A stretch of 64,000 nucleotides of DNA, from the NCBI GenBank assembly GCA_017503075.1, contig JAFVTU010000017.1, positions 112,909-176,908 on the forward strand. Direction: 5' to 3'. The notes beneath the pieces were generated by a model that saw only the letters and a list, made by a program, of their open reading frames with translations, had not been told where the DNA came from and made no database searches. This DNA is from Paludibacteraceae bacterium. Lineage in GTDB: Bacteria; Bacteroidota; Bacteroidia; Bacteroidales; Paludibacteraceae. The position numbers and the translations under genes are program-made. Shown piece by piece: positions 1 to 7,823 of the stretch (its first letter is position 1; each line of letters starts with the position of its first letter).

Positions 1-1767
1 ACGGCTTATTTGATTGCTGCTGATGAACACAACCTATCATCGATGTCGCCTTCTCCTAATGAATATTTCCTTTTAGAAAACCGCCAAGCAGTGGGATGGG
101 ATGCTAATACAGAAGCTTTGGTTGGTACAGGTATGTTAGTATCTCATATTACATTTAATCATAATACTTGGAATCGTAATACATTTAATAATGGGAATAT
201 TTTGGGGTATGCGATTGTTGGTGCTTATGATAGTTCACCTAATCAAAGTACACCATTAGACCTTTTTCCAGGAAAGGCAAAAATTACTTCTTGGCTTCCC
301 ACTTTGAATAATAGTACGCAATTAATAGACCAACAAGTACAAAATATCAAAGAAAGAGGTGATTTATCTATTCGTTTTTCGTTTGGACCTCCAACAAAAG
401 ATGGTATCTTCTTTTCTTCCGATACAATTCAAACATTGGTTACAACGTATGATGCCAAAGCATATGAATATGATACTGCTCAAATAGATGTTGTCGTAAG
501 AAATATGCCAAATGATACGTTGTTAATTTATGCTACCAATGACTATTTTGAATGTTCTATAGATAGTGGCTTGTCTTGGGGAGATAATAAAACACACGTA
601 CTTCAACCAATACCCAATGATAGTGTGTTTACTTTCCATGTGTTGATTCGTCATACTCCACATAGACAAGATTGTAATGTTAAGTCAGGATTTATTACGG
701 TTGAAAGTATGCATTCTTTTAAAATGCAGCAATTAGAAGTAAATGGCTACTCTCCTCGCCCTGTTTATATTTCCAAACCAGAACTATTGCAGCCAGATAA
801 TATATCTACAACTTCTTTTAGAGCGCATTGGGTAGTACAAGAGGACGCGGAGTACTATTATTTAACACTTTTTAGTCTTTTAAATCAACCACAAGTAGAT
901 GTGGAAACATTTGATGATTTTGATTCAAATTCGCTTATAGAACAATCTGGATGGATGTCTAATTTTGTGCGTACTACATCTATTATGTCAGAGTCAAAAT
1001 TAGCAGTCAAATTCATAAATACAGGAGAATATGTTCTCAGTAAAGAATATCTGTTACCACCAGATTCGCTTCGTTTTTGGATTTCAAACGATTATGTGTT
1101 TGTCTCTGGTGAAACACAAGGTGGAACAATGTTGTTGGAGGGTAGAGCTGCCAATGGTAAGTGGATGAAAATTGATAACATTCGTATTATGAACACAACA
1201 AGGGATTTAGTTAAGAAATATGCTTTATCTCCAAAAGATGCGTTTATCCAATTCCGCTTTACATATACATACAAAGCAGGAGAAGGAGGCGTGGCATTAG
1301 ATGGTTTTGAAGCACATATGGATAAAACAATTCAATATGTGTCACAAGGTACTCAATTAGAAGTACCTGGAATAATGAATGAAGCTATTATGGCAGACTT
1401 GAAACCGAATACTACTTATTATTTTGCAGTACAAGCTTATGAACACAAAAGTTGTAATGAGAATTATTCAAAACTATCTGATTTCCAAGAGATAAGAACT
1501 TTAAATAAAATCGAAGAAACACCTTCTTTGAAAGTTATACGAAGTAATGATGGCATATGTGTCGTACAATTGCCCGATATGGCTGATGGCTTATCTGATT
1601 TGTATGTTTATACGGCGCAAGGAACATTAGTAGCAATAATAGACGTCCCATATGCAACAATGCAAGTCGCTTTGCCTGATTTACAAGACAATACAATGTA
1701 TCTTCTCAAATTGTCAAATAAAAAGATTAATAGAAAAGATGCATCTGGGAAATTTGTAACATTTTAA
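1..1767 (+). CDS. Secreted M6-peptidase-like protein, C-terminal part (5' end outside window)
   Basis: The reading frame is open to the left edge, so only the last 588 codons are visible. The first 60 residues (LLENRQAVGWDA..GTGMLVSH) closely resemble the segment after the zinc site of the M6 metalloprotease at 55515-57017 (YYIENRQQEGWDA..GHGMLIWR), so this is probably a longer M6-family protein whose catalytic part lies outside. Next come a Ser/Asp-rich beta region, a fibronectin-III-like stretch (about residues 255-490, ending LKPNTTYYFAVQAYE) and a C-terminal beta domain with a VYTAQGTLV..YLLKLSNKK pattern like type IX secretion sorting domains. The zinc motif HEXXH is not in the visible part, so peptidase activity is inferred. 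The gene is AT-rich compared with the division cluster and is followed after 11 nt by the C10 protease, probably in one operon. Confidence 0.7.
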   Translation, partial: TAYLIAADEHNLSSMSPSPNEYFLLENRQAVGWDANTEALVGTGMLVSHITFNHNTWNRNTFNNGNILGYAIVGAYDSSPNQSTPLDLFPGKAKITSWLPTLNNSTQLIDQQVQNIKERGDLSIRFSFGPPTKDGIFFSSDTIQTLVTTYDAKAYEYDTAQIDVVVRNMPNDTLLIYATNDYFECSIDSGLSWGDNKTHVLQPIPNDSVFTFHVLIRHTPHRQDCNVKSGFITVESMHSFKMQQLEVNGYSPRPVYISKPELLQPDNISTTSFRAHWVVQEDAEYYYLTLFSLLNQPQVDVETFDDFDSNSLIEQSGWMSNFVRTTSIMSESKLAVKFINTGEYVLSKEYLLPPDSLRFWISNDYVFVSGETQGGTMLLEGRAANGKWMKIDNIRIMNTTRDLVKKYALSPKDAFIQFRFTYTYKAGEGGVALDGFEAHMDKTIQYVSQGTQLEVPGIMNEAIMADLKPNTTYYFAVQAYEHKSCNENYSKLSDFQEIRTLNKIEETPSLKVIRSNDGICVVQLPDMADGLSDLYVYTAQGTLVAIIDVPYATMQVALPDLQDNTMYLLKLSNKKINRKDASGKFVTF

Positions 1768-1778
1768 TTTATAAAAAT

Positions 1779-2870
1779 ATGAAAAAGAGCGTTTTTTTAC
1801 AGATTTTGACGGTTGGTACAATGTTGATTGCATCTACAGTGTTGAATGCTAAAACATTACAACCAGTTTATTTTGATATGCCAAGTGCTAATGCTCAACG
1901 TTTAGCAGAAATGACAGATGATGTAACATCGTTTTTTACACAGTATGAATATGCAATGCAGCGAGTTGATGCAGGTGAAGATATTTCAGCATATTTTGTG
2001 CTTGAAACGGCTGAGGATCCTACCGATTCTGTAAGCCATTTGTTAGGTAATATTAACTATGATCAAGGAACTCCATACAATGATTTGTGCCCAATGATTA
2101 ATGGACGTCGTGCATTAACTGGTTGTGTCGCAACTGCTATGGCACAAATTATGCGTTATTATTCCTTTCCTAATGCAGGAACGGGACAGGTAACATACAC
2201 AGGTAGCAATGGCGCAAAAACAATTGACTTGTCTGATTATCAGTTTGATTGGGATCTAATCTTAAATGATTATTCGGGTAAATATACAGATCCTCAAGGT
2301 GAAGCTGTCGCAAAATTGATGTTGGCTTGTGGAGCTGCGTTAAATATGAATTATAGCGCAGAAGGAAGTGGGTCACACTTGGATAAGGCAATGAAGGCAT
2401 TTAGGAATAACTTTGCATACAGTAAAAAGATAGGTCATTTTGATTCTACAAATGACTATGATCCAGAGGGATTGATTATGTATGATTGGGCTCCTGCTAT
2501 TCGAGAACAACATCAGAAAGGTCATCCTGTCATGTATGCAGGTAGTCCTGCGTCTGGTATGTCTGGACATGCTTTTGTTATTGACGGATACAAAGTAATA
2601 GATGGTGTCTATTACTATCATATTAATTGGGGATGGTCAGGAGCTTATAATGGATATTATTTGCTCATGAATTTAAAACCAAATGAAGATAATTATGCTG
2701 GTTATGGCTGTGATATGGTAATCAATATATATCCAGATGGATGGACTGATGTGGAGGATGTTGTTGTACCGAATTATAATAATAACAAAGTTTACAATCT
2801 CCTCGGGCTTGAGGTTGACGAGAACTACAAGGGTATCGTTATCAAGAACGGTAAGAAGTTCATCCAATAA
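1779..2870 (+). CDS. Secreted C10-family (streptopain-like) cysteine protease
   Basis: 363 residues. A signal peptide covers about residues 1-24 (hydrophobic core, ending VLNA). The catalytic cysteine is C116 in ALTGCVATAMAQ and the catalytic histidine H264 in SGHAFVIDGYK, followed by HINWGWSGAYNGYY; this order and spacing match peptidase family C10. The usual long propeptide is short here. The last 26 residues (VYNLLG..VDENYKG..IKNGKKFIQ) form a small tail that reappears at the end of the M6 protease at 55515-57017 and looks like a short type IX sorting signal. It lies 11 nt after the preceding secreted protein and is closed by a strong terminator at 2894-2918. Role: extracellular or surface protein degradation; substrate unknown. 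Confidence 0.88.
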   Translation: MKKSVFLQILTVGTMLIASTVLNAKTLQPVYFDMPSANAQRLAEMTDDVTSFFTQYEYAMQRVDAGEDISAYFVLETAEDPTDSVSHLLGNINYDQGTPYNDLCPMINGRRALTGCVATAMAQIMRYYSFPNAGTGQVTYTGSNGAKTIDLSDYQFDWDLILNDYSGKYTDPQGEAVAKLMLACGAALNMNYSAEGSGSHLDKAMKAFRNNFAYSKKIGHFDSTNDYDPEGLIMYDWAPAIREQHQKGHPVMYAGSPASGMSGHAFVIDGYKVIDGVYYYHINWGWSGAYNGYYLLMNLKPNEDNYAGYGCDMVINIYPDGWTDVEDVVVPNYNNNKVYNLLGLEVDENYKGIVIKNGKKFIQ

Positions 2871-2893
2871 TCTCTCAATGAGATAAAATAAAG

Positions 2894-2918
2894 AACGCGA
2901 CTCCAATGGGGTCGCGTT
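2894..2918 (+). terminator. Rho-independent terminator after C10 protease
   Basis: An 11-bp stem (AACGCGACTCC with GGGGTCGCGTT, one T.G pair) and a 3-nt AAT loop are followed by a T run. It ends the leading protease operon. Confidence 0.85.
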
Positions 2919-2962
2919 TTTTGTGTTTGCATATATTTTGCATCTATGGGTGTTCTGTATAG

Positions 2963-3006
2963 GTAACGAATAGTGCGGTTATTGTCCGGTTATTGTGCGG
3001 TGCGAG
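2963..3006 (+). repeat. Dispersed 44-bp intergenic repeat, copy 1 (11-mer units)
   Basis: Built from 11-bp units of the form GTGCGGTTATT. The reverse complement of 28803-28846 matches it at 41 of 44 positions without gaps (differences at positions 3, 10 and 24). It sits just after the M16 peptidase gene, in the convergent gap with the C10 protease. Confidence 0.85.
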
Positions 3007-3023
3007 TGGGGAATTTTGTGTGT

Positions 3024-4286
3024 TTAATCGTATAATAGGGTGTAGATCGTTTCGGGGGCGAATACTTCGTTGGCGACGTCTTGGAGTTGGGTGGGGGTGA
3101 TGGTCTGTATGCGAGCGAAGGTGTCTTGCCACGCAGGGGCATGGTGGTGATAAAGCATCTGCTTTGCCATAGCGAGGGCATTATTCTCCTGATTCTCAGC
3201 AGAAATAGCCATCTGTCCTTCCAACTGGCGCAGGGCGCGCTGGAGTTGGGTACTAGTTAGCGTAGTGTCACGCAATTGCTTGAGTTCCTTATGGCAGAGC
3301 TCAAGGCATTGGTCCTTGTGTTGTGGTTCGCAGGCGAGGTAGATGTTCCAATAGCCCGTGTCGCTGAGTGGTACTGCTTGTGAATCAATATTATATACCA
3401 GTCCATATTTCTCGCGCAGACTCAAATACAATCGGCTAGACATACTGCCACCGCCAAGGATATTATTGAGCAAGTACATGGTCAGTTGTTTGGGATGACC
3501 GATAGGGTAGGCATGTGAGCCAAGCATAAGGTGGGTTTGGTGGGTGTGGCGGCGGTAGGTGCGGGTGAGGGACGCTTCGCTATGGGATATATGTGAGGAG
3601 GCGATAGAAATGCTAGAAGCACTAGATATACTAGAAGTACTAGATATACTAGTGATTTCTCCTAATTCTTTTTCGGCGGCGGAGATGACTTGTTGGGTAG
3701 TGACATTGCCGAGGACAAAGAGCACCATGCGCTCAGAGCGGTAGTGCTGTTGCATCCAATTGAGCGCGATATCGGGTGACTTGGAGATGCGGCGAAGGGT
3801 CTTCTTTGTGCCAAGGATAGGCATAGCCAGTGAACTACCCTCAAAAATCATGTTTTCGAAGTCGTCGTAGATGAGTTCGCTGGGTGAGTCGTTGTAACTC
3901 TCTATCTCATCGAGGATGACGGTGAGCTCCTTGTCGGTTTCCTTTTTATGAAATGTTGGGCGAAGCACCATATCCGCTAGCAGATGGAGGGTAGTGCGGA
4001 AGTGTTGGCGCAGGGTGGCCGCATAGAAAGTGGTTTCTTCTTTGGTGGTATAGGCATTGATTTCGCCGCCGATTCCCTCGATATGATTGATGATTTGGCG
4101 AGCAGTGTAGTGCTGCGTACCTTTGAAGACACAATGCTCGATGTAATGCGCCATGCCGTTCTCGTTGGGGAGTTCGTGGCGTGTGCCTGCGCCAACCATT
4201 ATGCCGACATAAACGACAGGAGAAGTGGTCTTGCGGTGGACAATTTGCAGCCCATTTGGTAAATTATGATAAAAAGTTTCGTACAT
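3024..4286 (-). CDS. M16-family zinc peptidase (processing-peptidase / insulinase-like)
   Basis: 420 residues. The inverted zinc motif HxxEH is H47-Y-I-E50-H51, in an N-terminal domain beginning NLPNGLQIVHRK; a second M16 domain follows (about 215-420), the usual two-domain single-chain layout of bacterial M16B enzymes. No signal peptide is evident, so it is probably cytoplasmic or periplasmic-facing. Residues about 210-226, between the two domains, are a Ser/Ile low-complexity run (SISSTSSISSASSIS) encoded by 9-bp tandem DNA repeats at 3613-3654. It is transcribed away from tRNA-Leu. I found no clean TAnnTTTG promoter for it. Confidence 0.88.
   Translation of the reverse strand: MYETFYHNLPNGLQIVHRKTTSPVVYVGIMVGAGTRHELPNENGMAHYIEHCVFKGTQHYTARQIINHIEGIGGEINAYTTKEETTFYAATLRQHFRTTLHLLADMVLRPTFHKKETDKELTVILDEIESYNDSPSELIYDDFENMIFEGSSLAMPILGTKKTLRRISKSPDIALNWMQQHYRSERMVLFVLGNVTTQQVISAAEKELGEITSISSTSSISSASSISIASSHISHSEASLTRTYRRHTHQTHLMLGSHAYPIGHPKQLTMYLLNNILGGGSMSSRLYLSLREKYGLVYNIDSQAVPLSDTGYWNIYLACEPQHKDQCLELCHKELKQLRDTTLTSTQLQRALRQLEGQMAISAENQENNALAMAKQMLYHHHAPAWQDTFARIQTITPTQLQDVANEVFAPETIYTLLYD
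3613..3654. repeat. 9-bp tandem repeat inside the M16 gene
   Basis: On the + strand, units CTAGAAGCA, CTAGATATA, CTAGAAGTA, CTAGATATA, then CTAGTG. As 18-bp pairs the two copies match at 17 of 18 positions. The length is a multiple of three and the frame stays open, giving a Ser/Ile-rich linker. Confidence 0.85.
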
Positions 4287-4287
4287 A

Positions 4288-4319
4288 TTTGGTTATATCA
4301 AAAAAAAGTAGTACTTTTG
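4288..4319 (+). promoter_or_regulatory. Promoter of tRNA-Leu
   Basis: TTTG at 4288-4291, 20-nt spacer, TACTTTTG at 4312-4319; transcription should start near 4326, about 25 nt before the tRNA. Confidence 0.75.
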
Positions 4320-4351
4320 CAGCCGAATTGGAAATTAATCCTCCGATTTCT

Positions 4352-4433
4352 GCGGCATTGGCGGAATTGGTAGACGCGCTAGACTTAGGATCTAGTTTCG
4401 AGAGGAGTGAAGGTTCGAGTCCTTTATGCCGCA
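4352..4433 (+). tRNA. tRNA-Leu (anticodon UAG)
   Basis: Acceptor stem GCGGCAT/ATGCCGC with discriminator A. The anticodon stem CTAGA/TCTAG closes the loop CTTAGGA, giving UAG. There is a long variable arm as in class II tRNAs. The T arm contains GGTTCGAGTCC. CCA is not encoded. Confidence 0.95.
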
Positions 4434-4437
4434 CATC

Positions 4438-4451
4438 GGGTTGAAAGACCC
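4438..4451 (+). terminator. Terminator-like hairpin after tRNA-Leu
   Basis: GGGTT-GAAA-GACCC followed by AATTTTTT. It lies between the tRNA and the lipoprotein gene, which may therefore be expressed only by read-through. Confidence 0.6.
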
Positions 4452-4485
4452 AATTTTTTGTAATTAATAATTAACATTTAATATT

Positions 4486-5040
4486 ATGCGTAAGTTTTAT
4501 ATCTTGTTAGTTCTAGTGGTTGTTGCGGGTGCAATGACCAGTTGTTTGGAGTACAAAGAGCCTCAATATAGTCCTCAGATTTATCGTTCGGAATTTTATG
4601 TAAATCCTCAGTTTCAGGGTGATACTGTGGTAGGTGCCAAAGATACATTGGATCTTATCTATGATGCAGATGATGATTCGTATGAATTGGATACTGTGTA
4701 TTTGGGTGATACTGTGATGTTTGCGAGTACATTCTATACTGTGACCAATAATCTTGTGGCTGTGGAAATGAAATGGGATACTACGGAAATGGACTTGTGG
4801 TATTTAACAACGGCTGATATTGATAAAGCACTATTGAAAACGGATACTGTAGGAAATCTTACATGTACAATGCGTTTCAATCCAGGTTATAACCGTGTGA
4901 CCTTCCCTATTTATTTTACCCCTAAGGAGCGAGGCGGTATGAAACTGAAGTTATCGGTTGAGAGTGATTCGGATTTTCCGATGCATTCCGTGTTGATCTA
5001 TATCCCCGCTATAGCGGCGCCAGTGGAATCAGAGGAATAG
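4486..5040 (+). CDS. Lipoprotein of unknown function
   Basis: 184 residues. The N-terminus is a lipoprotein signal peptide: hydrophobic ILLVLVVVAGAMTSC with the lipidated Cys at position 20. The rest is acidic and beta-rich with many Asp and Thr, and no catalytic motif I recognise. Its stop codon ends at 5040 and the stop of the opposite-strand mazG begins at 5041, so the two genes abut with no gap. The protein should be anchored in the outer membrane or periplasmic face. I do not recognise a family. Confidence 0.75.
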   Translation: MRKFYILLVLVVVAGAMTSCLEYKEPQYSPQIYRSEFYVNPQFQGDTVVGAKDTLDLIYDADDDSYELDTVYLGDTVMFASTFYTVTNNLVAVEMKWDTTEMDLWYLTTADIDKALLKTDTVGNLTCTMRFNPGYNRVTFPIYFTPKERGGMKLKLSVESDSDFPMHSVLIYIPAIAAPVESEE

Positions 5041-5823
5041 TTATTCCATTGTTTTGGCTTCTTGCCAAAGTGCTTCCATTTGATCTAGGGTCATCTCTTT
5101 GAGGGATAGACCCTTTTCTTTTGCCTTTTGCTCAACGTAGTTGAAACGGCGGATGAACTTGGCATTGGTTTTCTCTAGTGCGTTGTCAGGACGAACATTA
5201 TATAGGCGAGCAGCGTTTACGAGCGCAAAGAACAAGTCGCCCATCTCTTCGGTGGCTTTCTCCTCGTCCATATTCTCGACTTCTGCCTCGAACTCAGCGA
5301 TTTCCTCTTTGACCTTTGCCCATACGTCTTCGCACTTCTCCCAATCGAAGCCTACATTGGCTACTTTGTCCTGTATGCGATATGCTTTGACGAGAGCAGG
5401 TAGTGCATCAGGGATGCCTGCGAGGACGGTTTTGTTGCCGCCTTTCTCTTTGAGTTTGACTTGTTCCCAAAGTTTGCAGACATCTTCTGCATTCTTGGCT
5501 GCCTGTTCGCCATACACATGTGGATGGCGGAAGATGAGTTTGTCGCAGATTTTATTGCATACGTCAGCTATATCAAAAGCTTCTTGCTCGCTGCCAATCT
5601 TGGCATAGAAGACCACGTGGAGCAGTACGTCGCCGAGTTCCTTGCTGATCTCATTCATGTCGTTTTGAATGAGAGCAGACGCCAGTTCGTAGGTCTCTTC
5701 GATGGTGTTCTGACGGAGGGATTCGAAGGTTTGCTTTCTGTCCCAAGGGCATTTCTCTCGGAGTTCGTCCATGACCGTAAGTAGTCGGTCGAAAGCTGCA
5801 AGTTGTTGTTGTCGAGTGTGCAT
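5041..5823 (-). CDS. mazG: Nucleoside triphosphate pyrophosphohydrolase MazG
   Basis: 260 residues, the usual length of two-domain MazG. The first domain has LREKCPWDRKQTFESLRQNTIEE with the EExxE metal motif (E42, E43, E46) and KELGDVLLHVV (E62, D65). The second half repeats this as EEMGDLFFALVNAARL. The family hydrolyses (d)NTPs to NMP and pyrophosphate and clears aberrant nucleotides. It is the last gene of a leftward operon with lpxH and a DUF59 gene; only 18 nt separate it from lpxH, all of them the start of a decamer repeat. Confidence 0.93.
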   Translation of the reverse strand: MHTRQQQLAAFDRLLTVMDELREKCPWDRKQTFESLRQNTIEETYELASALIQNDMNEISKELGDVLLHVVFYAKIGSEQEAFDIADVCNKICDKLIFRHPHVYGEQAAKNAEDVCKLWEQVKLKEKGGNKTVLAGIPDALPALVKAYRIQDKVANVGFDWEKCEDVWAKVKEEIAEFEAEVENMDEEKATEEMGDLFFALVNAARLYNVRPDNALEKTNAKFIRRFNYVEQKAKEKGLSLKEMTLDQMEALWQEAKTME

Positions 5824-5827
5824 AGTG

Positions 5828-5867
5828 TTGTGTAGAATTGTTTAGAGTGGTGTAGAGTTGTGTAGTG
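5828..5867. repeat. Decamer repeat at the mazG/lpxH junction
   Basis: Four 10-bp units: TTGTGTAGAA, TTGTTTAGAG, TGGTGTAGAG, TTGTGTAGTG. It runs from the intergenic gap into the 3' end of lpxH and encodes that protein's last residues. Two units of the same type occur inside rsmH at 7970-7989. Confidence 0.8.
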
Positions 5868-6633
5868 TGGTGTTGCCTTGGTTGTCCATTTGGGCGTAGG
5901 TGAACTGCTGCCAGCAGTCGCCGAGGATGATGATGCGACTATCGCGGCTGAGCATTAGGTCGAGTTCGATATGGCGGTGACCAAAGATATAGTAGTCGTG
6001 GTGATTGCCCTGTTGCTCTTGCTCTTTGGCAAAAAGTACTAATTCCTCTTTGTCCTCACCTTTGTAAGGACAAGGGCGAGCCAACTCCTTCAGGCGGCTG
6101 TTTTTTGCCCAGTTATAGCCGAAAGCGTTGCCCCAAGTAGGGGGTAGCAAACGGAAAAGTGTTTGCAAGATGGGGTTATGGAAGACCTTACGCAAGAAGA
6201 TGAAGGATTTAATTTTCTTTTGTAAGGGCTTGGGTACCTGTGATATATAGTTGCTAGGTACAAGCCCGTCGCCATGAGCAATGAAGAGGCGTTTGCCGTG
6301 GATGGTGATGCTTTCGGGTCTGCGGTGTATGATTGCGCCTGTTTGTTTGGCAAGCCAACCGAACGTCCATATATCGTGGTTGCCAATGAAGAAGTGAAGT
6401 TGTATGCCCTTGTTGGTGAGTGACTTAAGTTTGTCGAGGATAGGTCGGTATTGCTCTTTGCTGCGGTCGCGCCAGAAATACTCGCACCAGAAGTCAAAGA
6501 TGTCTCCGAGCAAGTAGATGGCTGTGGCATCCTTCTCCATTTCGTTGAGTATGGAGATGATGGTTTGCTGATGGGCTAATGGATCGTTGATAGCCCTCGA
6601 ACCAAGGTGTGCGTCGGAGAGGAAGTATGTCAT
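5842..6633 (-). CDS. lpxH: UDP-2,3-diacylglucosamine diphosphatase
   Basis: 263 residues; a calcineurin-like metallophosphoesterase with D7/H9 in FLSDAHLGSR, GDIFDFW, GNHDIW, IAHGD and FGHRHIE. These are the LpxH metal ligands. The enzyme releases UMP from UDP-2,3-diacylglucosamine to give lipid X in lipid A synthesis, at the inner face of the cytoplasmic membrane. The last nine residues (TTLHNSTPL) are encoded by the decamer repeat 5828-5867, so the tail is probably repeat-derived and dispensable. It lies between the DUF59 gene and mazG in one operon. Confidence 0.9.
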   Translation of the reverse strand: MTYFLSDAHLGSRAINDPLAHQQTIISILNEMEKDATAIYLLGDIFDFWCEYFWRDRSKEQYRPILDKLKSLTNKGIQLHFFIGNHDIWTFGWLAKQTGAIIHRRPESITIHGKRLFIAHGDGLVPSNYISQVPKPLQKKIKSFIFLRKVFHNPILQTLFRLLPPTWGNAFGYNWAKNSRLKELARPCPYKGEDKEELVLFAKEQEQQGNHHDYYIFGHRHIELDLMLSRDSRIIILGDCWQQFTYAQMDNQGNTTLHNSTPL

Positions 6634-6690
6634 GTTTAGTGAACGCGGCAGAGCCGCTACTGTTTAGTGTTTAGAGTTTAGTGGTTAGAG
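6634..6690. repeat. Composite repeat: heptads flanking a GC hairpin
   Basis: Heptads TTTAGTG/TTTAGAG surround the hairpin GCGGC-AGA-GCCGC (in GAACGCGGCAGAGCCGCTAC). Related copies are at 12481-12522 and 7075-7103. It fills the whole gap between lpxH and the DUF59 gene. Confidence 0.75.
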
Positions 6691-6999
6691 GAAGCCGAGT
6701 TCGAGTTTGGCTTCTTCAGACATCATGTCTTTGTTCCATTCGGGGTTGAAGACGATGTTTACGTTCACTTCGTTGATGCCATCTACTGAACCGACTTTCT
6801 GCTTGACATCCTCTACGAGGAAGTCTGCAGCAGGGCAGTTGGGTGCGGTGAGGGTCATGTCTATATTGCAGATACCGTCGCCTGGGAGGTCGATGCGGTA
6901 GATAAGACCTAATTCGTATATATTGACAGGTATCTCGGGGTCATAAACCGTCTTAATCATTCGTAGTACCTGCTCTTCCAGTTCTAAAAATTCGTTCAT
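6685..6999 (-). CDS. DUF59 / MIP18-family (SufT-like) iron-sulfur assembly protein
   Basis: 104 residues from the chosen start MNEFLELEEQ. A longer frame reaching 7089 would run through the promoter at 7025-7056, so the shorter start is preferred. It has the DUF59 signature VYDPEIPVNIYELGLIY and LTAPNCPAADFLVEDV, with the conserved Cys. The family helps load Fe-S clusters into target proteins. It is the first gene of the leftward operon with lpxH and mazG. Its stop codon lies at the edge of the composite repeat 6634-6690. Confidence 0.88.
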   Translation of the reverse strand: MNEFLELEEQVLRMIKTVYDPEIPVNIYELGLIYRIDLPGDGICNIDMTLTAPNCPAADFLVEDVKQKVGSVDGINEVNVNIVFNPEWNKDMMSEEAKLELGFL

Positions 7000-7024
7000 T
7001 TGATATAATCTCACAAATAGCGTA

Positions 7025-7056
7025 CAAAGGTACGGAAAAAATCGCATATGCGCAAG
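7025..7056 (-). promoter_or_regulatory. Promoter of DUF59-lpxH-mazG operon
   Basis: Minus strand: CTTG (7053-7056), 20-nt spacer, TACCTTTG (7025-7032). It decides the DUF59 start at 6999. Confidence 0.75.
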
Positions 7057-7072
7057 TGCTTTGCGATTTTTT
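7036..7072. other. Strong terminator-like hairpin inside promoter region
   Basis: AAAAAATCGCA (7036-7046) pairs with TGCGATTTTTT (7062-7072) and is flanked by A and T runs. It looks like a bidirectional terminator, yet no gene ends here, and it overlaps the -33 region of the DUF59 promoter. It could insulate against antisense transcription from the mraZ side or act as a binding site. Confidence 0.5.
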
Positions 7073-7074
7073 TT

Positions 7075-7103
7075 GTTTAGTGGCGGCAAAGACCGCTATA
7101 GTT
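7075..7103. repeat. Composite heptad/hairpin repeat, shorter copy
   Basis: GTTTAGTG followed by hairpin GCGG-CAAAGA-CCGC and CTATAGTT; same grammar as the copies at 6634 and 12481. Confidence 0.6.
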
Positions 7104-7144
7104 GAAAACTAAAAGGTGAAAACAGCAAGATGAAAGGATTATTA

Positions 7145-7159
7145 CCCCACTTTTCCCCA
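7145..7159 (-). promoter_or_regulatory. Upstream MraZ-type operator pair (inverted)
   Basis: On the minus strand TGGGG-AAAAG-TGGGG: two boxes with a 5-bp spacer. This mirrors the pair at 7259-7273, with 99 bp between them. Confidence 0.5.
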
Positions 7160-7258
7160 CTAGTTTTAATAAGTTTTGTATCTAGTTGATAATTAGAGTG
7201 TTGGGTTGTTGATAATTATTTTAAAAATATGTTGAAAATATTGTTGAAAAATTTTTTG

Positions 7259-7273
7259 TGGGGAAATGTGGGG
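7259..7273 (+). promoter_or_regulatory. MraZ operator overlapping the -33 region
   Basis: TGGGG (7259-7263), 5-bp spacer AAATG, TGGGG (7269-7273). Direct TGGGN boxes with 5-nt spacing are the known MraZ recognition site in E. coli. They cover the -33 position relative to TAACTTTG (7292), which fits autorepression of the division cluster. Confidence 0.65.
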
Positions 7274-7347
7274 AATATGAAATATTTTTTGTAACTTTGC
7301 AGCGGAATTCAGAGAAAACATGAATTTTGAATTAAGGAGTTTGAATT

Positions 7348-7806
7348 ATGAACACATTTATTGGAAACATAGAAGCACGGTTGGACGGGAAGGGTCGCGT
7401 GTTTGTTCCTGCAAGTTACAGAAAAATACTTGCAGAGATGGGTTCTACGCAAATTGTGATGCGTAGAGATACTGATAATGAGTGTGTTGTCTTCTATCCC
7501 GAACACGTTTGGCACAAGAAGGTGAGCGAACTGCGCGAAGCGTTGGATGAATGGGACCCAGAAGATCAGATGATATTGATGCAGTTTATGTCGGAGGCAG
7601 AGATGTTGGATATGGATAGCCAAGGACGTGTGCTGCTGCAAAAGAGAACTTTGGAAATGATTGATGCACAACAAGATATCCTATTCGTTGGTATGCTGGA
7701 CCGCTTTGCGATATGGAACCCAACCGTGTTCGCAGAGAAGCAAATGCCACAAAAAGACTTGGCCGAGCGCATCAGAATACGCATGAAATCCCAGCCTAAA
7801 CTATAA
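7348..7806 (+). CDS. mraZ: Transcriptional regulator MraZ
   Basis: 152 residues with two SpoVT/AbrB-like swapped-hairpin repeats: FIGNIEARLDGKGRVFVPASYRK near the N-terminus and EMLDMDSQGRVLLQKRTLE in the second half. MraZ binds the promoter of the dcw cluster and, in E. coli, represses it. It is the first gene of the cluster, 17 nt before rsmH. The TGGGG box pairs upstream match its expected operators. Confidence 0.95.
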   Translation: MNTFIGNIEARLDGKGRVFVPASYRKILAEMGSTQIVMRRDTDNECVVFYPEHVWHKKVSELREALDEWDPEDQMILMQFMSEAEMLDMDSQGRVLLQKRTLEMIDAQQDILFVGMLDRFAIWNPTVFAEKQMPQKDLAERIRIRMKSQPKL

Positions 7807-7823
7807 ATTAAACCTAACCAACT

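Larger units (their letters stand above)
7104..7347 (+). promoter_or_regulatory. mraZ upstream region
   Basis: Intergenic DNA between the DUF59 promoter and mraZ. It is AT-rich apart from two pairs of TGGGG boxes (annotated separately). The -7 element is TAACTTTG at 7292-7299. The 3' part of the leader contains TGAATTTTGAATT (7321-7333), a word found again at 38604-38616. Confidence 0.7.

Noticed and set aside
3601-3660. Possible CRISPR-like repeat array
   Set aside because: Units are 9 bp and contiguous, no spacers, and the frame of the M16 gene stays open.
7141-7275. DnaA boxes / replication origin near mraZ
   Set aside because: The GTGGGG words do not match TTATNCACA; they fit MraZ boxes, and no dnaA or GC-skew evidence is available.
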